Shown: positions 32,515 through 42,240, counted from the stretch's first letter. The stretch is 64,000 bases of DNA from Alg239-R122 sp041746135 (GCA_041746135.1 JBGTHQ010000030.1:114943-178942); one strand, 5' to 3'. Notes: generated from the sequence alone by a model not told the origin. Numbers and translations are program-made.

Positions 32515-34092
32515 ATGGGATCGGAAATTCGCAGCATCGTAATAGTCGGCGGCGGCACAGCCGGTTGGCTGTCCGCCTGCATGATCGCTGCGCGAGCCGA
32601 CCCAAAGATCCACAACCCGATCAAGGTAACCCTGATCGAAGCGCCCGATATTCCGCCCATCGGTGTGGGAGAAGGAACTTGGCCGACAATGCGGCGCTCG
32701 CTCCAGCGTATCGGCATTTCGGAGGCGGATTTTTTGCGCGCCTGTGACGGGTCTTTCAAACAGGGATCGCGTTTCGACGGATGGGTCAACGGAGATGATG
32801 GCGATCATTATTTCCACCCCTTCACCCCGCCTGCAGTCACCGATTTTCAAGCCAATAATGGCTCTTGGGGCGACAGCACCAGCACCAGCACAAAAACTTT
32901 TGCCGAGACGATGAGTGCGCAACCGCGCATCTGTGCGCTGGACTTAGCCCCCAGGCAACGTGCAATGCCCGAATTTGCCGGAGCCTTGAATTACGCATAC
33001 CATCTGGATGCTGGGAAACTGGCGCTGTTACTGGCTTCGCATGCGACGGTGAAACTGGGCGTGCGGCACCTGAAAGACAAAGTCGTTGGCATCGAAACAG
33101 CGCAGAACGGTGACATAGCGGCAGTGCGCACGAACGAAACCGGCACCATCGCTGGCGATCTGTTCATCGATTGCACCGGCCATGCCGCGCTTCTGATCGG
33201 CGAACATTTTGGTGTCCCCTTCATTGACCGCTCCCACCAGCTTTTCAATGATCGGGCGCTCGCGGTGCAGGTCCCGGTGGCACCCGAAAGCGCGATCACT
33301 TCCCAAACCAATGCCACCGCACATTCGGCGGGGTGGATATGGGATATTGGTTTGCCGACACGGCGCGGTATCGGTTGCGTTTATTCCTCCGCCCATCTTG
33401 ATGACGATGCGGCGGCGGCCACGTTGCGCGCGTATTTGGGTAAGACCGTGCCCGATGCCAGTGTGCGCGATCTGTCATTTCGGCAGCTTTCTTTCCGATC
33501 CGGCCACCGCGCGCGTTTCTGGAAGCGCAATTGTCTGGCCATCGGCCTTGCCGCCGGATTTCTCGAACCGCTGGAGGCATCGGCGATCGTCCTCATTGAA
33601 TTGTCGCTCAATTCTCTGATCGACAATTTCCCGACCGATCGCTCTGTGATGGACATTCGTGCCAAGCGATTCAACGAGCTTTTCCGCTATCGCTGGGACC
33701 GGATCGTCGATTTCCTCAAATTGCATTACATTCCCAGCCGCCGCAGCGAGCCCTATTGGCGCGATCATCGCAGCGCAAGCTCGATCCCCGCGCGTTTGTC
33801 GGAACTGATGGAGCTATGGCGGCATCAACCGCCATCGCCCGCGGATTTTGTCCACGCCGAAGAGGTGTTTCCCGCCGCAAGCCATCAATATGTACTTTAC
33901 GGCATGGGCTGGCCCGCACCTGCACCCGGTTTAATCCGCGCCGACGATGCCAGCGATGCCGCACGGATGATTGCGCAAAGCCAGCAGCGCGGCAGTATAC
34001 TGGCCGCAAGCCTTCCCACCAATCGGGCCTATCTAACCGCACTGCGTTCCGCTAGCATCGACGCAGATCGATCCTTAGCCGAGATATCATGA
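32515..34092 (+). CDS. Flavin-dependent tryptophan-halogenase-like protein, copy 1
   Basis: The 525-residue protein begins with the FAD loop IVIVGGGTAGWLSACMIA and contains GVGEGTWPT, an active-site Lys region GSFKQGSRFDGW, and EPLEASAIVLIE with the conserved Glu. The halogenase signature WxWxIP is altered: residues 273-280 read GWIWDIGL, with Gly for Pro. Many such proteins beside TonB receptors are called tryptophan halogenases, but no halogenated product is known. It is the first gene of a tightly overlapping operon: the SapC ATG at 34089 begins before this gene's stop. Confidence 0.85.
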   Translation: MGSEIRSIVIVGGGTAGWLSACMIAARADPKIHNPIKVTLIEAPDIPPIGVGEGTWPTMRRSLQRIGISEADFLRACDGSFKQGSRFDGWVNGDDGDHYFHPFTPPAVTDFQANNGSWGDSTSTSTKTFAETMSAQPRICALDLAPRQRAMPEFAGALNYAYHLDAGKLALLLASHATVKLGVRHLKDKVVGIETAQNGDIAAVRTNETGTIAGDLFIDCTGHAALLIGEHFGVPFIDRSHQLFNDRALAVQVPVAPESAITSQTNATAHSAGWIWDIGLPTRRGIGCVYSSAHLDDDAAAATLRAYLGKTVPDASVRDLSFRQLSFRSGHRARFWKRNCLAIGLAAGFLEPLEASAIVLIELSLNSLIDNFPTDRSVMDIRAKRFNELFRYRWDRIVDFLKLHYIPSRRSEPYWRDHRSASSIPARLSELMELWRHQPPSPADFVHAEEVFPAASHQYVLYGMGWPAPAPGLIRADDASDAARMIAQSQQRGSILAASLPTNRAYLTALRSASIDADRSLAEIS

Positions 34093-34796
34093 CTTCACAC
34101 GCCATTCTGACCCCCGAAGCCCATCGCGACCTGAAAGTAAGCACCGAATATGGTGCCACTTTTGGAGATGATGTAATGTCGTGCATCACCGTGCCGGACG
34201 AATTCCGCAAAGTGCAGGATCAGTACCCGATCCTGTTCCGGCTTGACGACGAGCGGGAAAGGTTCATCGCGCTGGCGATATTCGGCTTTGAAAATGGCGA
34301 GAACCTGTTTTTGGAAGAGGGAAAATGGGATGCATCCTATCGCCCGCTCGCCATGGCGATCAAGCCATTTCTGATCGGCGGGGGACCAAGCGGGAAGCAG
34401 GTGCATATTGACATGAATTCTGCCCGCGTGGGCGGGGACGAAGGCGTGCGTTTGTTCGACGAGGATGACCAGCCGACCCCCTATCTCGAGGCAATGGCGG
34501 AAAAGCTCGGCGAACTCGATGCAGGGTATCAGGCAAGCGAAGCATTTCTGGGCGCCCTGCACCACCACGCTCTTCTGGAACCGCTGACGCTGGAAATCAC
34601 GCTAGATGATGGATCGACCAACCGGCTGGTGGGCTTTCACGGGATTGACGAGGGTCGTTTGCGCGCGCTCGATGCTGCGGCCTTGGGGGAACTGCATAGT
34701 GCAGGACATCTGATGCCGGTTTTCATGGCGCTGGCATCGCTCGGCCGGATCGAGGAGTTGATCCGGCGCAAGAACAGACGGATGCGTGATGGCTGA
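34089..34796 (+). CDS. sapC: SapC-family protein
   Basis: The 235-residue protein matches SapC: HRDLKVSTEYGATFGDDV near the N-terminus, the FRLDDERERFIALAIFGFENG strand region, LEEGKWDASYRPLAMAIKPF and the end LIRRKNRRMRDG. SapC was named from a Campylobacter S-layer locus, but in sphingomonads it almost always accompanies halogenase-like and TonB-receptor genes, and its activity is unknown to me. Four-base overlaps at both ends show tight coupling with the first halogenase and the JmjC-like gene, so it probably works in a complex or pathway with them. Confidence 0.83.
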   Translation: MTSHAILTPEAHRDLKVSTEYGATFGDDVMSCITVPDEFRKVQDQYPILFRLDDERERFIALAIFGFENGENLFLEEGKWDASYRPLAMAIKPFLIGGGPSGKQVHIDMNSARVGGDEGVRLFDEDDQPTPYLEAMAEKLGELDAGYQASEAFLGALHHHALLEPLTLEITLDDGSTNRLVGFHGIDEGRLRALDAAALGELHSAGHLMPVFMALASLGRIEELIRRKNRRMRDG

Positions 34797-35820
34797 AGCC
34801 GATCCGGGCATTTTCGAAACCATCGCACCCATCGCCGAAGCGACTTGTGGCGATGCGGGGGAACTCGACGCATTTCTTCGCACCGCCGATCGCCCCTTGG
34901 TATTGCGCGGGCTAGCCGCCAACTGGGATCTGGTCGAAGCCGGACGGAAATCGGACGTGGCGGCGCGCCAGTATTTGCTCGACCGGAATCGCGACCTTGT
35001 CTTTACCGTCTCGGTCGGATCGCCCGATAGCGGCGGCAGGTTGTTCTATGACGATGATATGCAGATGAATTTCCGGACGTTGCAGGCAAAGCTGCCCGAA
35101 ATCTTTGCGAAGATTGAGGCGAATGAAAGCGCGGGTGAAAGCTTTCCAATCTATCTAGCATCGATCGATACGAACCAGTTTTTCAGCGGGCTGGCTCAGG
35201 CCAATCGTATCGACTTGGGCGACCGGTCATATCTCTCGAGCATCTGGATCGGAAATCGCACGCGCATTGCGGCGCACAACGATTTTCCCGACAATCTGGC
35301 CTGCGTAGCGGTCGGTCACCGGCGCTTTACGCTATTTCCGCCGGACCAGTTTCGCAATCTTTATCTCGGCCCGGTGGACAATACCCCTGCCGGCCGTGCG
35401 ATCAGCATGGTCGATTTCCATCACCCCGATTTCGCTACCCATCCCCGGTTTCGCCTTGCGCTAGAACACGCGCAAACCGCAGAACTGGGTCCGGGCGATG
35501 CGATCTTCATTCCTTCAATGTGGTGGCACCATATTGAGGGGCTGTCGTTGTTCAACATACTGGTAAATTACTGGTGGCGCGATACCCCGCGCTGGCTGGG
35601 GCAGCCGCAAGATGCGCTGAACCACGCGCTCATGTCGATCCGTGATTTGCCAGACAAGGAAAAGCGCCACTGGCGCGACTTGTTCGACTATTATGTTTTC
35701 GAAAATGGAGACGACGTGACCGCGCACATTCCCGAAAAAGGACGCAGCGTTCTGGCGCCGCTCACACCTGACGCCGCCGCGCGCATTCGCAATTTCCTGC
35801 TTCGGCAATTAAGCCAGTGA
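34789..35820 (+). CDS. JmjC/cupin-like 2-oxoglutarate oxygenase
   Basis: The 343-residue protein has a cupin-like 8 / JmjC fold: DRPLVLRGLAANWDL, then an iron site in AAHNDFPDNLACVAVGHRRF (HxD) and PGDAIFIPSMWWHHIEGLS with the distal His. These are features of Fe(II)/2-oxoglutarate hydroxylases acting on proteins or small molecules. The ATG at 34789 overlaps SapC by eight bases, and the next halogenase GTG overlaps its stop. It is present in the same order in many receptor-linked halogenase clusters. The substrate is unknown; a side chain of the receptor or a peptide is one possibility. Confidence 0.82.
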   Translation: MAEADPGIFETIAPIAEATCGDAGELDAFLRTADRPLVLRGLAANWDLVEAGRKSDVAARQYLLDRNRDLVFTVSVGSPDSGGRLFYDDDMQMNFRTLQAKLPEIFAKIEANESAGESFPIYLASIDTNQFFSGLAQANRIDLGDRSYLSSIWIGNRTRIAAHNDFPDNLACVAVGHRRFTLFPPDQFRNLYLGPVDNTPAGRAISMVDFHHPDFATHPRFRLALEHAQTAELGPGDAIFIPSMWWHHIEGLSLFNILVNYWWRDTPRWLGQPQDALNHALMSIRDLPDKEKRHWRDLFDYYVFENGDDVTAHIPEKGRSVLAPLTPDAAARIRNFLLRQLSQ

Positions 35821-37322
35821 GTATCGCGGGAAAGCCGCTTCGCCGCGTGGTCATTGCCGGGGGCGGCACGGCCGGCTGGATGGCGGCAGCGGCAATAGGG
35901 CGGACGATGGGCCGCGCGGTCGACCTGACCCTGATTGAATCCGATGCGATCGGAACGATCGGAGTTGGCGAAGCCACCATTCCCCCGATCCTGACGTTCA
36001 ATCGGATATTGGGAATCAACGAATCCGATTTCATGCGGGAAACGCAGGCCACGTTCAAACTGGGCATATTGTTCGACGGGTGGAAAGATGGCAGCGACCG
36101 CTATTTCCATTCCTTCGGCCTAACAGGCAAGGATCACTGGTCGGCCGGTTTCCAGCATTTCTGGCGCTATGGCCGCGAAAAAGGGCACCCGCAATCCTAT
36201 GACGACTATTGTCTGGAGCTAAAGGCGGCGCTGGCCGGCAAATTCGCACATCTTCCCGGCGATCGCATGAATTACGCTTATCATCTGGATTCTTCGCTTT
36301 ATGCCAAATTCCTGCGGCGTATGGCCCAAGATGACGGCACAATACGTGAAGAAGGCAAGATCGCACAGGTCGAACTCGACGGCGAAAGCGGACATATTGC
36401 CGCGCTCCGGCTGGAATCGGGAGCACGGATCGAAGGCGACCTGTTCATCGACTGCACGGGATTTCGCGCGCTGCTGATGGAAGGGGCGCTGCATGCCGGC
36501 TTCGATGACTGGACGCATTATCTGCCGTGCGACCGAGCCATTGCCGTGCAAACCGCCAATGTCGGTCCGGCGAGGCCCTATACGCGTTCGATGGCGCACG
36601 ATGCGGGATGGCAATGGCGCATTCCGTTGCAGCACCGCACCGGCAACGGCATCGTCTATTCCAGCCGGTATCTGGAGGAGGAAGCGGCGCTCGACCGGCT
36701 GATGGGGAATATCGAGGGAGACGTGCTGACCGAACCCAACCGGATCCGCTTCACCACCGGCGCGCGCCGACGGCAATGGCATAGAAACTGCGTAGCCATC
36801 GGCCTTTCGGGCGGATTTATGGAACCACTGGAATCGACCAGCATCCATTTGATCCAGCGCGCTGTGCTGCGGTTGTTGCGCATGATGCCCGTGAGCGGAG
36901 TGAGCGAGCGCGATGTCGAAGAGTTTAACGAGCAGCAATTTGCCGATATGCACCAGATCCGCGATTTCCTTATCCTCCATTACAAAGTGACGGAGCGCCG
37001 CGATTCGCCTTTCTGGCGACAAGTTGCGGCCATGCCAATTCCGGACACGTTGCGGCACCGCATCGACCTTTTCCGCGAAACAGGCCGGGTGTTTCGCAAG
37101 AATGAGGAACTATTTGCAGAAAACAGCTGGATACAAGTGATGATGGGTCAGGGTATCTTGCCCGAACGCTGGCACCCCATTGCCGAAAAACTGACCGACG
37201 AGGAATTAGAAAAATTGCTGAATACTCTGCGTGCGCAGGTGCGCGATACGGTCGCTTCGCTACCTGAACATGACGCCTATATCGCGCGCTATTGTCGCGC
37301 TCCCCAAAAGGAAAATGTCTGA
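35817..37322 (+). CDS. Flavin-dependent tryptophan-halogenase-like protein, copy 2
   Basis: The 501-residue protein starts at a GTG that overlaps the preceding stop. It has VVIAGGGTAGWMAAAAIG, GVGEATIPP, ATFKLGILFDGW with the catalytic Lys, the full motif GWQWRIPL (residues 264-271), and EPLESTSIHLIQ. Unlike copy 1 it keeps the complete WxWxIP halogenase signature. The two copies are clearly related but divergent, so they probably have different roles, perhaps one catalytic and one altered. Its stop overlaps the LacI start (TGATG), placing the regulator in the same transcript. Confidence 0.88.
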   Translation: MSIAGKPLRRVVIAGGGTAGWMAAAAIGRTMGRAVDLTLIESDAIGTIGVGEATIPPILTFNRILGINESDFMRETQATFKLGILFDGWKDGSDRYFHSFGLTGKDHWSAGFQHFWRYGREKGHPQSYDDYCLELKAALAGKFAHLPGDRMNYAYHLDSSLYAKFLRRMAQDDGTIREEGKIAQVELDGESGHIAALRLESGARIEGDLFIDCTGFRALLMEGALHAGFDDWTHYLPCDRAIAVQTANVGPARPYTRSMAHDAGWQWRIPLQHRTGNGIVYSSRYLEEEAALDRLMGNIEGDVLTEPNRIRFTTGARRRQWHRNCVAIGLSGGFMEPLESTSIHLIQRAVLRLLRMMPVSGVSERDVEEFNEQQFADMHQIRDFLILHYKVTERRDSPFWRQVAAMPIPDTLRHRIDLFRETGRVFRKNEELFAENSWIQVMMGQGILPERWHPIAEKLTDEELEKLLNTLRAQVRDTVASLPEHDAYIARYCRAPQKENV

Positions 37323-38386
37323 TGCCAAGGCGCAAGCAAGCAGTGACCATCAAGCATGTCGCGGCAGATGCGGGCGTTTCGCTCCAGACCGTCAGCCGCG
37401 TCATCAATGATGCCCCCAATGTGCGTCCGAAAATGCGGGATCGGGTGCAGGCGTCGATTGACAAGCTCAGCTATGTTCCATCGATCGCGGCGCAGCGGAT
37501 GAGCGGGTCGCGATCCTATATGATCCTGGCGCTTAACGATCGCGAACGCACGATTGCCGATTGGCAGGCTCGCCGCGGTTCCGATTGGGTCGATCAGATG
37601 CTGTTGGGGGGCATGCTGAAATGCGCCGAACATGGCTATCGTCTGATCTTCGAACTGGTCGATACGCATAACGACCATGTTGAACGCGAACTGGCAGCCG
37701 CTTTTGCCGCGCTGCAGCCCGATGGCGTGATCCTGACGCCGCCCCATTCGGAAAATCCTGTCATCACGCGCTTTATCGCCGCGCAGAACATCCCCTTTGT
37801 GCGGATCGGCACGCGCGCCCCCGGGCCGGGTATCGCGTTGACGATGGACGATAGCGGGGCGGCACGTAAGGCGACCGAACATCTGATCGCACTGGGGCAC
37901 ACGGCAATCGGCTTTATCGCAGGGTCGCAGGAATATAGCCTTAGCCAGCGGCGGGTAGACGGCTGGCTTGCCGCAATGGGGCGGGAGAATCTTTCTGTCC
38001 GCGGCCTTCTGGCGCATGGGGATTTCACCTTTCCATCCGGGGCGATGGCAGCACGCGACTTGCTGCAACAGCGTGACGCTCCGACTGCGATCATCGCCAG
38101 CAACGAGAATATGGCGCTGGCAACACTGGAAGTCGCGGCGAAACTGGGATTGGCTGTTCCCGGCGATCTTTCGCTCATCAGTTTCGACAATACGCCGCAG
38201 GTGCGCTTCGTCACCCCGTCACTGACCGCTGTCGATCAGCCGATCGCAGAGACGGCATCGCGCGCCGTCGAACTGATTATCGCAGCGCAAAAGACCGGCA
38301 AGACACCCGATGCGGCCATCGTGGTGGAGGCTCACCTTATCGTGCGCGATTCGACTGCGCAGTTACGCAAAACTACCCATGGCTGA
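37322..38386 (+). CDS. LacI-family transcriptional regulator of the glucan locus
   Basis: The 354-residue repressor has the LacI helix-turn-helix TIKHVAADAGVSLQTVSRVI at residues 9-28, the hinge PSIAAQRMSG, and a periplasmic-binding-type ligand domain with GVILTPPHSENP and SFDNTPQVRF. It starts at the ATG that shares a base with the halogenase stop. A repressor of the flanking receptor, GH16 and GH3 genes is the natural reading. The AACGTT palindromes upstream of those genes fit the CG-centred sites of LacI proteins; that pairing is inference. It overlaps the MFS gene by eight bases. Confidence 0.9.
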   Translation: MPRRKQAVTIKHVAADAGVSLQTVSRVINDAPNVRPKMRDRVQASIDKLSYVPSIAAQRMSGSRSYMILALNDRERTIADWQARRGSDWVDQMLLGGMLKCAEHGYRLIFELVDTHNDHVERELAAAFAALQPDGVILTPPHSENPVITRFIAAQNIPFVRIGTRAPGPGIALTMDDSGAARKATEHLIALGHTAIGFIAGSQEYSLSQRRVDGWLAAMGRENLSVRGLLAHGDFTFPSGAMAARDLLQQRDAPTAIIASNENMALATLEVAAKLGLAVPGDLSLISFDNTPQVRFVTPSLTAVDQPIAETASRAVELIIAAQKTGKTPDAAIVVEAHLIVRDSTAQLRKTTHG

Positions 38387-39587
38387 TACGGCTCTGCCCC
38401 CGTCACAATCTTTTCGCTTTCTGTTTCTTTATGCTCTTGCCGCTGCTGGCGGCGCGGTTGCGTATATCCCCTTGCTGACCGTACTTTTGCCCGTGCGGAT
38501 AAGTGTTCTGGCCGGGAACGAGGATGTCGCATGGCTCGCCTATATCAGCTTTGGCGGGGCGATAGCGGCAAGTATCGCAAACATCTTTTTCGGCTGGTTG
38601 AGCGACGTGACACATGACCGCAAGGGGTGGATCGTTGCGGGATTGCTGCTGTCCTGTGTGTTGCTGGTACTAATCGGTCAGGCCAGCCAGTTCGCGGCTC
38701 TGGCAGCGCTGATCATCGCTTGGCAGATCGCTCTCAACATGATGCTGGCACCCTTGTCGGCATGGGCAGGGGATTGTGTGCCCGACCGGCAAAAGGGATT
38801 TCTGGGCGGCTTGCTTGCTTTCTCTCCCGCATTGGGCGCATTGGTCGGTTTGCTTGTGACATTACCGGGAGTCGCCCATCCCGAAATCCGGCTCTGGTGG
38901 GTTGCAGCAATTGTGGCAGCAATGGTTTTGCCGGTGCTTCTTATGGGTCGCCCCCAGCCAATGCCTGCGCTGATGCGGCCGGATATCCAAATTCACTGGA
39001 CTAAAAACGCGCGCTTCAAACTCCCCAGTGTAGTGGCTTCGATGTGGCTCGCCCGCTTGCTGGTGCAGGTCGCCGAAGCCACGCTGTTCGTTTTTCTGTT
39101 TTTCTGGTTCCGCTCGATCAGTCCCGGTTTCAGCGACAGCGATACGGCCATGATTTTCAGCATCGCCCTGTGTATCGCAGTTCCGTTGGCGCTCTTCGCG
39201 GGGTGGTGGTCGGATCGACGCGACCGCCCGATCCTGCCGCTTGCGGCCACTGCTATACTGGCGGCTGGCGGATTGTCCGTCATGGCAATGTCGGCAGGTT
39301 TACCCGGAGCCATCACAGGCTATTTGCTATTCGGCATTGCCACCACGATTTACCTTTCGCTCCACAGCAGCCAGACGCTGCGGTTTCTGCCGCGTCCCGC
39401 GCGCCGCGGCAGGGATCTGGGTGTATTCAACCTCACCAACACCTTGCCTTCGCTGATTATGCCGGGTCTTACGCTGGCGCTAGTCCCTGCTTTCGGATTC
39501 AAGGGATTGTTTGTCCTGCTGGCCGGGCTTGCACTCATCGCTGGCCTTTTGCTGCTGAACATCGCGCGTATAATCCGAAAAACCTGA
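38379..39587 (+). CDS. MFS transporter, probable sugar importer
   Basis: The 402-residue protein has twelve predicted membrane helices. Typical MFS loops appear as GWLSDVTHDRKGWIV and SDRRDRPILPL. The ATG at 38379 overlaps the end of the LacI gene and is followed at once by MADTALPPSQ. It resembles the transporters found in SapC/halogenase glucan loci of sphingomonads (SuxC-like or GPH-like). It probably moves glucose or short glucans from periplasm to cytoplasm. A 142-base gap then precedes the GH3 gene. Confidence 0.85.
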   Translation: MADTALPPSQSFRFLFLYALAAAGGAVAYIPLLTVLLPVRISVLAGNEDVAWLAYISFGGAIAASIANIFFGWLSDVTHDRKGWIVAGLLLSCVLLVLIGQASQFAALAALIIAWQIALNMMLAPLSAWAGDCVPDRQKGFLGGLLAFSPALGALVGLLVTLPGVAHPEIRLWWVAAIVAAMVLPVLLMGRPQPMPALMRPDIQIHWTKNARFKLPSVVASMWLARLLVQVAEATLFVFLFFWFRSISPGFSDSDTAMIFSIALCIAVPLALFAGWWSDRRDRPILPLAATAILAAGGLSVMAMSAGLPGAITGYLLFGIATTIYLSLHSSQTLRFLPRPARRGRDLGVFNLTNTLPSLIMPGLTLALVPAFGFKGLFVLLAGLALIAGLLLLNIARIIRKT

Positions 39588-39681
39588 TTTCTTCGTTATG
39601 GTAGAAAGTTCCCGCTGTTATCGGGAAACTCGCAAAACCATGGTGCTTGATTTTATCTTCAGTCCGTGCAAAGGCTGATAA

Positions 39682-39694
39682 GAGAACGTTCACA
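39682..39694. promoter_or_regulatory. Possible LacI-type operator (GAACGTT), GH3 promoter
   Basis: GAGAACGTTCACA lies 36 bases before the GH3 ATG, a position suited to repression. The gap also holds a TTCCCG/CGGGAA hairpin at 39609-39627 without a T run. Confidence 0.5.
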
Positions 39695-39729
39695 ATAAGT
39701 AACGAATATAAAATAACGGAAGGTGGGAT

Positions 39730-42240
39730 ATGCTGAAACGGGCTGTTCTTTTGACTGCGGGATTCCTGCTGACCGGATGCACGACTACGAATGCGATCGA
39801 CCAGATTACCCTCGCCGCTCCCACCATCCCTCTGCCCGATGCCGCGCGTGCTGATCCCGTAAATTGGCCTGCCGCTCGCAGTCCCGACGCTATCAGCAAT
39901 CCTGCCACCGAAAAGAAAATCGCTGCGCTGATCGCGCGCATGACGCTGGAACAAAAGGTCGGGCAGATCATCCAGGCCGACATCAGTACGATTACGCCCG
40001 CCGATCTGGCGCAATATCCGCTCGGATCGATTCTCGCCGGCGGTAATAGCGGTCCCAATGGCAACGAACGCGCCAGCGCAGCCGACTGGGACCGGCTGGT
40101 CGGGGAATTTCGCGCGGCATCATCGCAACCACGCGCCAACGGCGTTGTCATTCCCATTATTTTCGGAGTCGACGCGGTTCACGGGCATAACAACCTGCCT
40201 GGCGCGACGGTTTTTCCCCACAATATCGGCCTTGGTGCCGCACATGATCCCGAAATGATCCGTCGGATCGGTGCTGCGACGGCAGCGGAAGTTGCCGGCA
40301 CCGGCATCGAATGGACCTTTGCCCCCACCCTCGCCGTTCCAAAGGATATGCGGTGGGGACGCACATATGAAGGATATTCTTCTGATCCTGCACTTGTCGC
40401 TGCTTACAGCAAAGCGATGGTACTGGGCCTACAGGGCCTGCTTGACGCCAACACGCGGATCGCACCTGCCCGCGTCGCGGCGACAGCGAAGCATTTCTTG
40501 GCCGATGGCGGCACGGAGACCGGGAAGGATCAGGGCGACGCCCTCATTTCCGAACGCGAACTGGTTGCGCAGCACGCGCAAGGCTATCCGGCCGCGATCG
40601 ATGCGGGCGCATTGACGGTGATGGCCAGTTTTTCCAGCTGGAACGGCGTCAAGAACCACGGAAACCCATCGTTGCTTACCGATGTACTGAAGCAGCGGAT
40701 GGGCTTTGCCGGTTTCGTTGTCGGCGACTGGAACGGCCATGGCCAGGTGGATGGCTGCACCGTGACCGACTGCCCGAACGCAATCAATGCGGGTCTCGAC
40801 ATGTTCATGGCACCGGACAGCTGGAAAGGTTTGTATGACAATACTCTGCGCAGTGCACGCGCGGGCGACATTCCCGCGCAGCGCCTCGACGATGCGGTGC
40901 GCAGGATATTGCGGGTGAAGTTCAAGCTGGGCCTGCTGGACGACCGGCCGGTGATGCGGCGCGATTATGCCGCAATCGGCGCGGCGGATCATCTGGCACT
41001 GGCGCGCGAAGCGGTGGCCAAGTCGCTGGTCCTTCTCAAGAATAACGGATCGCTTCTGCCCATTCGTCCGGGGGCCAAAGTGCTGGTCACCGGCCCCGGT
41101 GCGGACAGCATGGCGATGCAGTCGGGCGGGTGGACGATCAGCTGGCAGGGGACCGATGTCACCCGTGCAGACTTTCCCAATGGCCAGACCATCTGGCAGG
41201 GAATCGACGCGGCGGTGAAACAATCAGGCGGCCTTGCAATGCTGTCCGCCAACGGCAGTTTTACCACGCGCCCGGACGTCGCAATCATGGTGTTCGGCGA
41301 AACACCCTATGCCGAATTTCAGGGCGACGTAGCCACACTCGACTACCAGCCGGCAGAGGCGAAAGACCTTGTGGTTTTGAAATCGCTCCGCGCCAAAAAT
41401 ATTCCCGTCGTGTCGGTATTCCTCTCGGGCAGGCCGATGTTTGTCAGTCCAGAGATCAACGCATCGGACGCTTTTGTGGCGGCATGGTTGCCCGGTTCGC
41501 AAGGCGCGGGCGTGGCCGATGTGCTGATCGCAGGCCGCGGCGGCACCGCGCCGCAAGGCTTTACCGGCCGCTTGCCGTTCAGTTGGCCGGCCGATGCGCG
41601 TTCGCCGATCGAAGCACCGCTATTCCCGGTCGGCTATAGCCTGTCCTATGAAACAGCGCGGACCGTACCGACACTGTCAGAGGATCCCGGGATCGACGTG
41701 ACCGCCGCGCTCAACGTCGAGAATTTCTTCGCCAGCGGCCGGGCACAGTCTCCGTGGCTGATGACGGTCGCTGATGCGGGTGGCTCCCGCGCGGTCGAAG
41801 CCGCGCCCGTTGCGAGCCCCGCGGGCGCGATCGAAACACGTTCTGTTGACTTGAATGCGCAGGAGGATGCCAAGTCGATAGTCTGGAACGGCGCGGGAGC
41901 GGTCGGCATCGACGGCCCGGCGGCGGATCTGTCGCGGCAGCTCAATAATGCCTTCGCGCTGCGACTCGACTGGCGGGTGGATGCGCGCGGCCCCGGCCCC
42001 GTTCTCCTGTCGCTCGGGAACCGCCCGCTCGATATCACCGACAGAATTGCTGAAGCGCCGATCGGAAAAATTTCGACGTTCAAGGTGGCGTTGCGCTGTT
42101 TCGCCGATGCCGGAGCGGACCTCGCCGAGATCGGCAACGCTCTGCGCATCTCGGCAGAAAAGGGATTTGCCGTCACGCTCACTTCGGCTAAGGTAGAAGC
42201 GGTGGGCGAAGGGCTTGTCTGCTCTCCCGTGGCTGGCTGA
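39730..42240 (+). CDS. GH3 beta-glucosidase, lipoprotein
   Basis: The 836-residue enzyme has a lipoprotein signal with lipobox LTGC at about residue 17. A GH3 N-terminal barrel follows with MTLEQKVGQIIQ, GVDAVHGHNN and the nucleophile Asp333 in GFVVGDWNGHG, where the family usually has SDW. The C-terminal alpha/beta domain has LLKNNGSLLPI and a SWQGTDVT region. An additional C-terminal extension of about 200 residues (from about 640) is of ExoP/galactose-binding type, as in large marine GH3 enzymes of sphingomonads and pseudoalteromonads. It would release glucose from oligo-glucans in the periplasm. Confidence 0.92.
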   Translation: MLKRAVLLTAGFLLTGCTTTNAIDQITLAAPTIPLPDAARADPVNWPAARSPDAISNPATEKKIAALIARMTLEQKVGQIIQADISTITPADLAQYPLGSILAGGNSGPNGNERASAADWDRLVGEFRAASSQPRANGVVIPIIFGVDAVHGHNNLPGATVFPHNIGLGAAHDPEMIRRIGAATAAEVAGTGIEWTFAPTLAVPKDMRWGRTYEGYSSDPALVAAYSKAMVLGLQGLLDANTRIAPARVAATAKHFLADGGTETGKDQGDALISERELVAQHAQGYPAAIDAGALTVMASFSSWNGVKNHGNPSLLTDVLKQRMGFAGFVVGDWNGHGQVDGCTVTDCPNAINAGLDMFMAPDSWKGLYDNTLRSARAGDIPAQRLDDAVRRILRVKFKLGLLDDRPVMRRDYAAIGAADHLALAREAVAKSLVLLKNNGSLLPIRPGAKVLVTGPGADSMAMQSGGWTISWQGTDVTRADFPNGQTIWQGIDAAVKQSGGLAMLSANGSFTTRPDVAIMVFGETPYAEFQGDVATLDYQPAEAKDLVVLKSLRAKNIPVVSVFLSGRPMFVSPEINASDAFVAAWLPGSQGAGVADVLIAGRGGTAPQGFTGRLPFSWPADARSPIEAPLFPVGYSLSYETARTVPTLSEDPGIDVTAALNVENFFASGRAQSPWLMTVADAGGSRAVEAAPVASPAGAIETRSVDLNAQEDAKSIVWNGAGAVGIDGPAADLSRQLNNAFALRLDWRVDARGPGPVLLSLGNRPLDITDRIAEAPIGKISTFKVALRCFADAGADLAEIGNALRISAEKGFAVTLTSAKVEAVGEGLVCSPVAG

